From Porphyromonas gulae DSM 15663 (GTDB taxonomy: Bacteria > Bacteroidota > Bacteroidia > Bacteroidales > Porphyromonadaceae): a stretch of DNA of 56,886 nucleotides. The notes under the pieces were generated by a model. The model saw only the letters and a program-made list of their open reading frames with translations, searched no databases and had not been told where the DNA came from. Location of the stretch: positions 1-56,886 of the forward strand of contig NZ_KB899152.1 in NCBI RefSeq assembly GCF_000378065.1, in the 5' to 3' direction. Shown here in pieces: positions 1 to 8,880 of the stretch. Both the position numbers and the translations under genes were made by a program. How positions within the stretch are numbered: the first letter of the stretch is position 1; each line of letters starts with the position of its first letter.

Positions 1-3000
1 ACATAGGGATCCGGCGAGAGGAAGCGTCCGATAGCAGGGTCGTACAGTCGGGCATTCATATTGACCAATCCAAACCAGGGAAGATACTCGTGCCCTGTAT
101 AGCCCCGTCCGAGCAGGAGCAGTCGGTCATAGTCGGTGGACAACTCTTCGCTTCGGGTATAAGATGTACCGTCGGTATGCAGCAATTTTCCCCATGGGCT
201 GTATCGCATGCGGTGTACCACCGTGCCGGAGGCATCGGTAATATCCGTCACGCTGCCTTGATAATCACGATAGATATAATGCAACTTCCACTGTCCGGAA
301 TTGACCCGCACATAGACGGCCGGAGCCGAATAGGCATCTCCGCCGATATAGTAACGCTCGATATTCTTCCTTTGCGTACCGTATGAATCAGCTTCATAGT
401 TGCCGATGTAAGTTCTTTTGAAGAAAGGTTGTTTGAGTTTGGGGGATCTTACCGTCATAGTCGTACGACTATAGTCATCGGCATAGGTCAGCGTTGCTGT
501 ATAGCCGTTCCCTGAGATCGTAAGCGGCCGGTCGAAGGAGGCGTACGAGATGTTTTGTCCCGTAGTATCAGCAAATGCTTCCGCTCCCATTTTCAACCCC
601 ATATTCACTATTCGATATGGGCTTTGAGTAGAATATATGAATTTCCCAATGTTGCTAATTTCCGTGACATTTCCATTAGGAGTATAGGAGAAAGACGTTA
701 GTGTCGCTATGCCGAGGTCGCCGTTCGGTCTGTGTTCCGCTGCTCTGGTCAATCGATTAAGTCCGTCGTAAGAAAAGTTTTCACATCTACCGGAATTCTT
801 ATCGCTTCGCATCAGGAGATTTCCCGTTTGAGGATCGAAATCGTAATTGAATCCACCCACGCCGGTCGTAAATCGCTCGGTAGGTAATCCCACGGTCGAA
901 TACTTGTATTCGCGAGTGCGGTTGCCGGTCCTTACTTTAGTAGGCAGTCCCATCGCATTTTCCTTCAAAAGCTGCCAGATCAAGCTACCGTCCTGCAGCG
1001 TTTTGCGAGTCAGTGTACCACGCGTATACTGATAAGTTTCTGTCACAGTCGCTCCCGTCGGCAAAGTCGCTGTCTTGCCCTGAAGCTGTCCGAGGGTATT
1101 GTACGAGAGTTGTTCGATGAGATTTTTTCCTTCGACTGTCTCCTCTGTGCGAATGAGACGATCCAAATGGTCATAATCATATGTGCGCGAATAACCGCTG
1201 GTCGTTATGGCTGATTTGACCAAATCCTTGTCATAGGTATAATTGGTGGTGAATTCGGGGGTCACGGTTTTTTGGAGTCTCCCGAATTCATCATACATAG
1301 ATGTAATAACCTTTTTACGGGCATCTTTGCGGATGGTTGTACGGCGGCGGCCGGTCCACGTTTCAGTCGTCTCTATTCTGCCCGCACTGGGGTCGATGAT
1401 AGCTCTCTGACGTCCGTATTGATCATATTCGAATAGGGTCTTGACATTGCCGGGGGCTTTTATCTCCGACGGTTGTCCGTCAGGTCTGTAATGGTATGTG
1501 ATTTCGCCACCGAGATCGGATACCGATTCCAACAGTCCACTTGCATCCGATACGCGTGTAGTCGTGATTGCTTCCTTGGTTTCGGACACACGTCTTGGTG
1601 TATATGCCCATGTCTGCACTGCTCCTGATGCCATGGTCTGCTTCACAGGACGTTTATAGCGGTCATACTCACAGGTATTCCAATGTAAAGGCGTATTTCC
1701 TTTGAAAGGCAAGGACTCCCGCTTGAGCAGGCCGGCTGCGGTATACTCTTTGGCCGAGTACAGCCAACTGCCGTCGAAACGCAGCACCCCAGTCTTCACC
1801 TCACGACCGTATGCGTCATATTCTGCCAGAGTCTTTCCTCCATCGTTCGTTGATGTTATGACCTGAAAGTTACGGGGATATCCGTTTGTCAGTAATTGGC
1901 GGCTATATTCTTCCTTGGATCCGTCGGCTTTCCTTATGGAGGCGATATTACCCCAGAGGTCATAGACTGTACGTACCTCATTGCCTCGGTCGTCACGAAT
2001 AAGGCATGGGTGCCCATACGCATCATACTCCCCGTAAATAGTCTTCTGCCCGAATATATCGGTTTCGCTTGCAAGTCTGCCTTTGTTGTCATAGGTATAG
2101 GCCTTGCCCCGGAAATCGGTGGCATCGTATGGAGCACTCTTCTCCGCCGTCATATTGCCTGCATCATCGTATTCTCGCCTTATTTCTCCCGTTTTGAGGG
2201 TTCCGTTTTCACCGGTAAATGAGGTGATACTGATAGGAAGAAAGGTATCGTTGTATGCAATCGTTTCTTTCTGCATCCATCGGTTGCCATTTCTTTTATG
2301 AGTCGTAGTTTTGGTCAACGGCAGTCCAAGGCGATAAGAATTGCTTTGCTTGATGTGACGGTAGGTTTGCTCAATAATAGTCTGTACCCCTTCGCCATTG
2401 TCTTCCGTCGTCTTCACAGGGAAATCTTCAGAATCATAGGTGTAAGTCCTGGACAGCGTGGTGTTGTTGAGCAGATCCGATTCTTGGGAGGAGATGAGCA
2501 GGGGTTTTTCCTTCGGCCCTGTCTGTCCATTGCTTTGGTAGACGAAAGTCGATGTTTTGATTTTGGCCGAGCTATTGAAGCCAATTCTTGTTGTGGAGCT
2601 AAGAGGGACTCCTTGCTGCAATGGATCATATAGCGTAACGGTTTCCACTCCATCTCCAAAAGCATAATCCCATGAGGCATAGGTTTTCGTCTCCTTGAAA
2701 CCGCAAAAACCCAGACCGTGACGATTGATCACACCATCCGAGAAGGTGTATTCTGTCAATTCCCGATGCGGCTCCCCCTTTATACCCTTGGAAACCTTGG
2801 ATACAGTCTTTAGCGGAAAAGAAAGGTAATTATATCCATCCGGAAGAGGCGGGAAAGTATAGCCGGATTTAGGACTAGCATATTCGTTGGTCTCGATCAA
2901 TCCGGTACTGCTTTGTACCCCGGTAATAAGGTGGCGGGTTTGTTCGTCACAGGAAACTTCAAAAAAAGAACCAGTGTTATTTTTATCAATTGAGATGATC

Positions 3001-5273
3001 GAACAACTCCGAATCGGACACAAGTTGTTCATTTGAACCAGCTCTAATGGTTCGGTAATATTGCCATGTAAAAAATCTTCTGATAAGATATAGTCATCTG
3101 GGTGAAACTCTCCATTACGATTCAAAAAGATTCTTATTCCATAGCTTGGGTTTTGGATCTCTTCATTATACGGGTCTAAATCTTTATGTCGAGCAGTCTC
3201 CACAATATCCGGAAGACCGTCTCGATTGATATCCATCAAATAAAAGTTGCTATGTTCCATTTGGTGGACTAAATCAATCTCTCTAACTACAACCTTTTCT
3301 CCATCGAAAGATTTAATCTTCCATTTTTTCCCATTGTCTATAAAGGTGTATTCGGAGGCTCGAGTCGGCTTATTTATTTCAGCTGTGTCCGCAGCACTGA
3401 CGTCATTGGGATATGGTTCGGGAACGATGACTGTAGTATGGTAAGATCTGTAAGGCTCAATAAGTTGGTCAAGCTTGCCATCTCCATTTATATCTGCGAC
3501 ATGTCTGCTACTGACTGGATCGAAAAAGTTGAGATTAGTTTTGTCTACAACAAAATCTTTGATATTATCCGACCATTTGAATGTATTGTACAGAGAAGAT
3601 GAGGATAGGGTGGAAGATAACAAAACAGCTTTCCCTTCTCCAGAAATATCCATAAAAAAACAACCGCGAAACTTGTGACACCCATAAATATGTTTAGAAA
3701 TATAACATTTCCCGTTTTTCATATCTAAAAAAGAAATCTTAAACTGCACCAAATCATCGATTGTCGACTCTTCCGGTATGCATATGAGAGCCTCAACGGC
3801 TCCATCTCCATCTGCATCTCCATACATAACGGTTATACTTCCCTCGTAAGATTCATGAGATATCCGATATTGCTTTTCTTCTTTTTCGAATACACCATTT
3901 CGAAAATAATATATATTGCATTTGAGATCTTTTTTGTCGCAAAGGAAGGGTATTGAATTCTGAGGGTGACTCATGCAAATAATCTCATCTACTCCGTCTC
4001 CATTAACATCTGCTACTTGTATGCTTTTTGTATACGGATCGACACTCAACATTATAGGAGAATTGGCAAATTCCTCACTTGGAACAACTGCCATTTGGAC
4101 ATCATGATAAGTCTGCCAAGTGGTATAAATTTTTTTGGGGAAAGCCACAAAACCTTCCTTGTTGCTACCTTTAAAAAAGCGGCCTCTTATGCGTTCAGTA
4201 CTGCTATTGTTGAAACTGATGAGGTCGAAAACCTCAGTGGTTTTATATATTTTATCCTCTTGAGAGGAGTCGAATCCATATACAAAAGAGAGAGGATTTA
4301 ATGATCGATTGTCTGTTATGCAAGAAATTTTGTGTAATTGAGATTTCTTGTGAGATTCTTTATAATCCAAGATGTAAGTACGCAACAAGCTTCCTTGCCC
4401 ATAAGAGCGAATATGCTTGAGACGTAAATTGCTTTCATACGATTGTCCTGAGATATAAAGAACTGCAAAGTCTGGTCTGTCTTCATATTCCAAATCAATA
4501 CGGTTGAAGTGACTATCGGCTGTCCGTCCTCCGTAAGCGACTCTGGTCAGAAAATATACGTTTCCGGACAACCGATAAGAATAATCTATCCGGTAGCCGC
4601 GAGCATCTACATAAGACGATATAGGATATGAGGCACGAGTCGTTGCATTATCATCAGGCAGACCAAATGTCGCTCTCCCTCCGTCCGGCATAAGGACATC
4701 AAAAGAAACCAAAATATCATCATTATACTTAGGCTTTATTCGCACTTTTCCTTTTAAAGTTGTTCCGGTTATGACTCTATCTCCATCTAATGAGAAAGCG
4801 TATGTACTTGGTGCGGAAAAATCAGCGGCACAGCTATACCCGTCAAAATAAAGCGTTCGATTCACCAGTGTAATCGCAGATGCTCCCACGAGATTCCATC
4901 CGACACCTGCAATCCCTCCTGCAATCGATTGGCTGTTATACGAAAGAGCTATTGTTGGCTTCGCTCCGACCGATGGAGCAGTGAAGATCGGTACAGAATA
5001 AGTCTTGGCTCCCGAAGGGCTCACTCCGGATTGATAAGAAATCTCGCCCGGATCCACATCCATATAGATGGGGAGGTTGTCTAACCCAGATATGGTTGCT
5101 GCTGCGGCATCCGCTGCTGCTTGAGCCTCTCGCAGTTCACGGATCGAGGTCGCTTTTTGTCTCTGCGATAAGGAGTCAAGAACTTCCAGCGAGAGGATGT
5201 CGGCTTTGGATGTAAGCGGAGAGCAGAGAAAAAATGAAGAAAGGGAGAGAAGCGAGGCGTAAAGTTTTTTCAT
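1..5273 (-). CDS. Secreted SpvB/RHS (YD-repeat) giant protein, 3' end outside window
   Basis: The reverse strand is open from an ATG at 5273 to the window edge, giving at least 1757 residues. Residues 1 to about 23 form a Sec signal peptide (MKKLYASLLSL start, hydrophobic core). Residues about 70-125 resemble the SpvB/TcdB N-terminal domain, with a SYNS segment followed by GVGWNL. Calcium-type FG-GAP/VCBS repeats follow, with DVNGDG near 420, DADGDG near 483, DINGDG near 593 and DINRDG near 680. From about 920 to 1690 there are many YD repeats (for example EYDAYGR, YDEFGRL). The RHS core signature RLYDPAIGRFLSPDP lies at the very left edge, so the variable C-terminal tip, possibly a toxin or sorting domain, is not visible. 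Such proteins form beta-cocoon shells that enclose a C-terminal payload. It starts 35 nt after the small T9SS gene and is probably co-transcribed with it. Family assignment is sure; the payload is unknown. Confidence 0.9.
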   Translation of the reverse strand, partial: MKKLYASLLSLSSFFLCSPLTSKADILSLEVLDSLSQRQKATSIRELREAQAAADAAAATISGLDNLPIYMDVDPGEISYQSGVSPSGAKTYSVPIFTAPSVGAKPTIALSYNSQSIAGGIAGVGWNLVGASAITLVNRTLYFDGYSCAADFSAPSTYAFSLDGDRVITGTTLKGKVRIKPKYNDDILVSFDVLMPDGGRATFGLPDDNATTRASYPISSYVDARGYRIDYSYRLSGNVYFLTRVAYGGRTADSHFNRIDLEYEDRPDFAVLYISGQSYESNLRLKHIRSYGQGSLLRTYILDYKESHKKSQLHKISCITDNRSLNPLSFVYGFDSSQEDKIYKTTEVFDLISFNNSSTERIRGRFFKGSNKEGFVAFPKKIYTTWQTYHDVQMAVVPSEEFANSPIMLSVDPYTKSIQVADVNGDGVDEIICMSHPQNSIPFLCDKKDLKCNIYYFRNGVFEKEEKQYRISHESYEGSITVMYGDADGDGAVEALICIPEESTIDDLVQFKISFLDMKNGKCYISKHIYGCHKFRGCFFMDISGEGKAVLLSSTLSSSSLYNTFKWSDNIKDFVVDKTNLNFFDPVSSRHVADINGDGKLDQLIEPYRSYHTTVIVPEPYPNDVSAADTAEINKPTRASEYTFIDNGKKWKIKSFDGEKVVVREIDLVHQMEHSNFYLMDINRDGLPDIVETARHKDLDPYNEEIQNPSYGIRIFLNRNGEFHPDDYILSEDFLHGNITEPLELVQMNNLCPIRSCSIISIDKNNTGSFFEVSCDEQTRHLITGVQSSTGLIETNEYASPKSGYTFPPLPDGYNYLSFPLKTVSKVSKGIKGEPHRELTEYTFSDGVINRHGLGFCGFKETKTYASWDYAFGDGVETVTLYDPLQQGVPLSSTTRIGFNSSAKIKTSTFVYQSNGQTGPKEKPLLISSQESDLLNNTTLSRTYTYDSEDFPVKTTEDNGEGVQTIIEQTYRHIKQSNSYRLGLPLTKTTTHKRNGNRWMQKETIAYNDTFLPISITSFTGENGTLKTGEIRREYDDAGNMTAEKSAPYDATDFRGKAYTYDNKGRLASETDIFGQKTIYGEYDAYGHPCLIRDDRGNEVRTVYDLWGNIASIRKADGSKEEYSRQLLTNGYPRNFQVITSTNDGGKTLAEYDAYGREVKTGVLRFDGSWLYSAKEYTAAGLLKRESLPFKGNTPLHWNTCEYDRYKRPVKQTMASGAVQTWAYTPRRVSETKEAITTTRVSDASGLLESVSDLGGEITYHYRPDGQPSEIKAPGNVKTLFEYDQYGRQRAIIDPSAGRIETTETWTGRRRTTIRKDARKKVITSMYDEFGRLQKTVTPEFTTNYTYDKDLVKSAITTSGYSRTYDYDHLDRLIRTEETVEGKNLIEQLSYNTLGQLQGKTATLPTGATVTETYQYTRGTLTRKTLQDGSLIWQLLKENAMGLPTKVRTGNRTREYKYSTVGLPTERFTTGVGGFNYDFDPQTGNLLMRSDKNSGRCENFSYDGLNRLTRAAEHRPNGDLGIATLTSFSYTPNGNVTEISNIGKFIYSTQSPYRIVNMGLKMGAEAFADTTGQNISYASFDRPLTISGNGYTATLTYADDYSRTTMTVRSPKLKQPFFKRTYIGNYEADSYGTQRKNIERYYIGGDAYSAPAVYVRVNSGQWKLHYIYRDYQGSVTDITDASGTVVHRMRYSPWGKLLHTDGTSYTRSEELSTDYDRLLLLGRGYTGHEYLPWFGLVNMNARLYDPAIGRFLSPDPY

Positions 5274-5308
5274 ACGTCTATCCTAAATGTTTTAAAGTAA
5301 AAAAAGTT

Positions 5309-5746
5309 TTATTTCTTAATGATTTTCCATGTGGACTGCTCTTTACCGATAAAAAGGCGCATCGCGTAGTTGCCGGCAGGAAGTCGACTCATATCAACTT
5401 TCGTATCTCGATGATTGAACGATCCCTGTAGGACTAAGGAGCCATGCATATTGAAGATAGCGTACTTCCCTTTATCCTCAAGAGAGCTGATGGATATGGT
5501 CAAAACAGATTCTACCGGGTTCGGATACAGTCTTATCTGTGTGTCTCCCAAAATCTCATTGAACTCTTTAGGTTCGTCTCTTTCTTCTTCGCTCGGCTCT
5601 TCACCTGTCGCAATTATGGAATTTATAATGATAACTCTTGCAACCCGATTGCCGGATGCATCATAAACAAAAGAGAGTGTCTGCTGAGCTTTCGCTCCCA
5701 AGCACCCCAGAAGAGAAAGAAAAAGCGTGAGCAATAAATGTTTCAT
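5309..5746 (-). CDS. Small T9SS type A sorting-domain protein with an YD motif
   Basis: This 145-residue protein has a signal peptide ending near AKAQQ (residues 1-21). A short segment with YDASGNRVAR, a typical YD/RHS motif, follows, then an acidic linker and a T9SS type A C-terminal domain (about residues 70-145: LYPNPVESVLTI, then LPAGNYAMRL and a terminal KIIKK). Such domains send proteins across the outer membrane through the type IX system, where they are cleaved and attached to A-LPS. I chose the ATG at 5746; an in-frame TTG two codons upstream is less likely. The RHS gene follows after 35 nt. Almost nothing remains besides the export signals and one YD motif, so it may be a secreted partner of the RHS protein or a remnant of a similar gene. 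Confidence 0.8.
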   Translation of the reverse strand: MKHLLLTLFLSLLGCLGAKAQQTLSFVYDASGNRVARVIIINSIIATGEEPSEEERDEPKEFNEILGDTQIRLYPNPVESVLTISISSLEDKGKYAIFNMHGSLVLQGSFNHRDTKVDMSRLPAGNYAMRLFIGKEQSTWKIIKK

Positions 5747-6085
5747 AGCCAATTATTAATGATATTTTGCTGCAAAGGAAATATATTTTTCATTATTATA
5801 AGCGAGATCGTCTTGATTTTGTGTGTTTTGGGATCCTTTTATTCTTGGCATTTTTCTTGTAAGCTTTTTATGTCGCTCTGTGATAACGGCCTGAATGTCA
5901 TCCTGTGATGGGTGTGGAAAGAATGAGTTTTTAGGGAAAAAGACAGCCCAAAAAAGTTTTCAAGAATGAAGACAAGCTTAGAATCATTCTAAATAAGCAG
6001 CTGAAAGAGAGGAGGACGCGAGGTGAAAAAGAGGAGAAAACGGACTTTTGCAGATCGATATTTGCTTTCCAGGATTCTGTCTGAC

Positions 6086-6187
6086 GATCTGTATATAAAC
6101 CATTTTCGATTTATATATAGATCGTTTCCAATTTATATATAAATCGTTTTCAATAAATATATAGATCGTAAACGGTTTATATATAAA
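6086..6187. repeat. Tandem 22-nt A/T-rich repeat, about 4.6 copies
   Basis: Five successive 22-nt units start at 6086, 6108, 6130, 6152 and 6174 (the last is partial). Each carries a TATATA core (TTTATATATA in most units) followed by a variant of AGATCGTTTTC. The period is exactly 22 nt and the units differ by a few bases each. The array lies in non-coding DNA between the lipoprotein gene and the T9SS gene. An ORF crosses it on the minus strand, but its residues simply mirror the repeat. Function unknown; copy number is likely to vary between strains. Confidence 0.85.
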
Positions 6188-6227
6188 ACCCAGCCTCCAA
6201 AAGGCCTTTTCGGGGCATGATAAAAAG

Positions 6228-6267
6228 AAGACACCCGTCAAGTTCGTGACAGAACCTGGCGGGCGTC
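6228..6267 (-). terminator. Hairpin downstream of the 6354-7016 lipoprotein gene
   Basis: GACACCCGTCAAGTTC pairs with GAACCTGGCGGGCGTC across a four-base loop, with 13 of 16 Watson-Crick pairs and the rest G-U type. It lies about 90 nt past the stop codon of the lipoprotein gene and resembles the hairpin at 23391-23433. No clear T-run follows, so the terminator role is inferred. Confidence 0.5.
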
Positions 6268-6353
6268 GTATAGGATAGGAGCGAAAGAGGGTTGCTCCTT
6301 ATTTATGCTTTATCGGAAAAGCTTGGAGACTTTGGTTGATTTGAGAATGGGCT

Positions 6354-7016
6354 TTATTTCTCAATTTTAAAAGGCATAAAGGCCGTTAGATCACCGAATT
6401 CGAGAACACATGGACTCGGTTTGTCGAAGGGGTTGGGCTTGCCGTCGGCTTCATACTTATCCCCTTTCTGCAAGTGTACAAGCAGCAATCGCAATTGAGC
6501 GTCATTCACTTCTTGGTTAACCCGAATATAACCCGTGAATCCGACCGGGGAATCCAAAAGATGTCCATCGATAAAATCCGAATAATAATAGCTGATCCCT
6601 TTGTTGATTACGCTTTCATCGCTCAATAGGTTGAAGAAAAACTGATGTTTTTCGATTTGGTCCGGTTTCAGGAATTGTTGGTTGATCGGGTTGTTTTTTC
6701 CATCGAACAGGAATATCTCCATCTTATACCATACTCCTTTTTTGAATTTTAGAGGGGCATTGTCCGGCAAGGGGAAAAAGCTCCCATAGAAGTCCGTATT
6801 TAAGTGCTGAATAAAAGGATCTGAGGAATGAGCAACGAATGCTGATGGATTGACGTTGATACTGCCGGCTCCCGGTTCAGTAAGAACCCCTTCCGTAAAG
6901 CGACAAACCAATTGAGTCGGGGTGTCATGACCTAAGTCGTTTTTCTTGGATCGGCAGGATCCCAAGAGAATGGTCAGTGCTATGAGTCCGAAGATCGTTT
7001 TTCCAATTCGTAACAT
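6354..7016 (-). CDS. Hypothetical lipoprotein
   Basis: This 220-residue protein begins with a lipoprotein signal peptide: positively charged start, hydrophobic stretch, then LLGSC with the lipid-carrying cysteine at residue 21, followed by RSKKND. The mature part has no motif I recognise; it is rich in aromatic and polar residues and looks like a soluble beta-rich domain on the membrane surface. A good -7 box (TATCTTTG on the minus strand, 7130-7123) lies about 110 nt upstream, suggesting its own promoter. Neighbours on the same strand are yedF upstream and the non-coding repeat region downstream. I do not recognise the family, and no function is proposed. Confidence 0.7.
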   Translation of the reverse strand: MLRIGKTIFGLIALTILLGSCRSKKNDLGHDTPTQLVCRFTEGVLTEPGAGSINVNPSAFVAHSSDPFIQHLNTDFYGSFFPLPDNAPLKFKKGVWYKMEIFLFDGKNNPINQQFLKPDQIEKHQFFFNLLSDESVINKGISYYYSDFIDGHLLDSPVGFTGYIRVNQEVNDAQLRLLLVHLQKGDKYEADGKPNPFDKPSPCVLEFGDLTAFMPFKIEK

Positions 7017-7122
7017 AAGCTGTTATTCGTTTTTTGTGAGTGTTCTTGTCCTTTTCTTCATGTGACATTCTCCTTCCGATTCATAGGGTATTGGGTTCGC
7101 ATGGATGGAGAATATCCGCGAA

Positions 7123-7130
7123 CAAAGATA
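7123..7130 (-). promoter_or_regulatory. -7 box for the 6354-7016 lipoprotein gene
   Basis: TATCTTTG on the minus strand matches the Bacteroidetes TAnnTTTG -7 consensus. No convincing -33 TTTG sits at the usual spacing. Confidence 0.45.
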
Positions 7131-7155
7131 TACCAATTGTTCGATGAGCAGTTTC

Positions 7156-7770
7156 TCAAGGATAGATAATGTGGCGTGTGGCTACTTGAAGCTGCATGAT
7201 GCGGTACATATTGGAGATGGTACCGATGCGTAGTTTGTCTTTCACCTCATAGTAGTCGGCGCAGGTGCCGCATACGATGATGGGGATGCCGTACTTCTTG
7301 TTCAGTTCGGCCAGTGTTTCGGCCGTGTCCGTGCCCTCGACGGCCAGCAGCACCCCTGTATTGTAGAGGATGATATGCGAAGGAAGCCGATCCAGCTCGC
7401 CGATAGCATTGACGAAAGCGCGCATCAGGATGCTCCCCAATTCGTCATTTCCAGTGCCCATCCGATTGCTTTTGGCCACGATGAGGTAGTCCCCTTGTGC
7501 CACCGCGTGTGGATGCTCGGCCGGGCAGGAAGTCGGGGCCGGTTCTTCGATATGGGTCGATACCCGAAAGGTGAGCGTTGTATAGTCGCCCTCTTCGGAT
7601 TCGACGGCGACGGCTCCCAATTCACCGATATAGTCGCGCAGGTTGCATTTCGCTGTTTCATTGTCAGTCATTACGGAGATTTCCTCTCCGACGGGAGTGC
7701 CGTCGACGGCTTTCTTGAGTAAAATCAGAGGGAGGGGGCAGAGTTTCCCCCGAGTATCTACCACTTTCAT
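7156..7770 (-). CDS. yedF: YedF-type sulfurtransferase-like selenium metabolism protein
   Basis: The product has 204 residues. The N-terminal 75 residues are a TusA/SirA-like domain (VDTRGKLCPLPL, conserved Cys11). The C-terminal half is a DsrE-like domain with GTGNDELG near residue 95 and a CGTC pair near 175. This two-domain build is the YedF family linked with selenium use, thought to handle sulfur or selenium donors; that role is inferred from family and context. The start codon overlaps the mnmH stop as ATGA (7770-7767), so the two are translationally coupled. The longer reading frame upstream of this ATG is only the mnmH region in another frame. Confidence 0.88.
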   Translation of the reverse strand: MKVVDTRGKLCPLPLILLKKAVDGTPVGEEISVMTDNETAKCNLRDYIGELGAVAVESEEGDYTTLTFRVSTHIEEPAPTSCPAEHPHAVAQGDYLIVAKSNRMGTGNDELGSILMRAFVNAIGELDRLPSHIILYNTGVLLAVEGTDTAETLAELNKKYGIPIIVCGTCADYYEVKDKLRIGTISNMYRIMQLQVATRHIIYP

Positions 7771-8801
7771 GATTGTAAACCTTTTAGATGAGATAGTTCC
7801 AGTAGTTTGATGGCTGTTTCGTGAGGTGTATCCGTTTCTACTGCCAGTTGGGCAGCGGGGCTTTCCCTGAATTCTGCCAGCGAGTGTGCGTAAGCCTTGT
7901 CGTAGTAGTCCAGAGCCAAGGATACGGCCTCTTCCAGTCGTCCTTCCTTGAGGGCTGTTATGGCTTGTGTCGTAGCGGCTCCTCCCATCCGGCGAGCGAT
8001 ATGCTCGAAAGAGCTTGTCAGAGCCTCTGCATCGTACACGCCGTACTCTTTGGCAATATGGGCGATGCGTACGGGACGAGGAACCGACAGCTCGATCAAA
8101 GGAGCTTGACGCATGACTTTGTAGAAATCGTCCGGAAGAAATACACGTCCGATAGTCTTGCTCTCGCTTTCCATCCATATCGGACGATTCGGATCACAAG
8201 CGGAGAGAGCATCGTGCAAGAGATTCATGAAATGTTCGGTGGTCGGCTGCTGCTCTTGCCCCAAGGCTCCGAAGGCAGACCCTTTGTGGTGGGCCAATCC
8301 TTCCAGATCAATCACCTGTTCCCCCATTTGGGAGAGTTCGTTCAGGATGGGCGTTTTTCCTGATCCCGTATAACCGCCTAAGACGATGAAACGCCAAGGG
8401 CAAAGCTTCAGAATATCGGGGAAATGCCGGCGGTATGCTTTGTATCCGCCACGGAGACGACGGATGCGAAGTCCGGCTACGGATAGCAGCCAAGCGACAC
8501 TCTCGCTTCGCATACCTCCTCTCCAGCAGTAGAGGATGATGTCTCTGCCGGCAGCAAGGGAGCGAGCTTCACGCACCATCTCGGCCATACGCGGCCCAAC
8601 GAACTCCAATCCTCGCTCTATGGCCGCCTGGCGACTATGTCTGACATAGAGTGTGCCTACCTCGGCTCGTTCCGCATCCGCAAACAGGGGGAAACTCTCT
8701 GCGCCCGGAATATGTCCGCGGCGGTATTCTTCCGGAGAGCGGACATCCAAAACGAGAGAGTCGGAGCGGTTGGATAAGAAAAAATCGGTGTCAATCAGCA
8801 T
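7767..8801 (-). CDS. mnmH: tRNA 2-selenouridine synthase
   Basis: This 344-residue protein (also called SelU or YbbB) replaces sulfur with selenium at the wobble uridine of certain tRNAs, using selenophosphate, through a geranylated intermediate. A rhodanese domain fills residues 1-125 with DVRSPEEYRRGHIPGA and the catalytic Cys92 in YCWRGGMRS. A P-loop domain follows (GGYTGSGKT, 142-150). I chose the ATG at 8801 because the rhodanese fold starts there; 32 further codons upstream are open but run into the hflX promoter region. A -7 box lies at 8841-8834. It is divergent from hflX and coupled to yedF. A selenophosphate synthase (SelD) would be needed and is not in this window. Confidence 0.93.
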   Translation of the reverse strand: MLIDTDFFLSNRSDSLVLDVRSPEEYRRGHIPGAESFPLFADAERAEVGTLYVRHSRQAAIERGLEFVGPRMAEMVREARSLAAGRDIILYCWRGGMRSESVAWLLSVAGLRIRRLRGGYKAYRRHFPDILKLCPWRFIVLGGYTGSGKTPILNELSQMGEQVIDLEGLAHHKGSAFGALGQEQQPTTEHFMNLLHDALSACDPNRPIWMESESKTIGRVFLPDDFYKVMRQAPLIELSVPRPVRIAHIAKEYGVYDAEALTSSFEHIARRMGGAATTQAITALKEGRLEEAVSLALDYYDKAYAHSLAEFRESPAAQLAVETDTPHETAIKLLELSHLKGLQS

Positions 8802-8833
8802 CGGAAAAATGTCATTTCCTTGGTTCTGAGCGA

Positions 8834-8841
8834 CAAATATA
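8834..8841 (-). promoter_or_regulatory. -7 box of the mnmH-yedF operon
   Basis: TATATTTG on the minus strand is a perfect TAnnTTTG -7 box, 33 nt upstream of the mnmH ATG. It supports the start at 8801, because transcription would begin downstream of the more distal in-frame starts. Confidence 0.55.
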
Positions 8842-8880
8842 CAGATTATCCTTTGCGGCCTTTTCCGTAAGTTTGTGTCC

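Larger units (their letters stand above)
5747..6353. other. Non-coding interval
   Basis: About 600 bases between the T9SS gene and the lipoprotein gene. They hold the 22-nt tandem repeat and the hairpin listed separately. I see no credible gene; the only sizeable ORF (5984-6241, minus) runs through the repeat and has no family resemblance. Confidence 0.6.

Noticed and set aside
5984-6241. 85-codon minus-strand ORF over the 22-nt repeat
   Set aside because: Its residues only reflect the repeat units; there is no family resemblance, and a hairpin overlaps its beginning.
7771-8178. Upstream extension of the yedF reading frame
   Set aside because: The TusA-like domain starts at the ATG at 7770, and the extension lies wholly inside mnmH in another frame.
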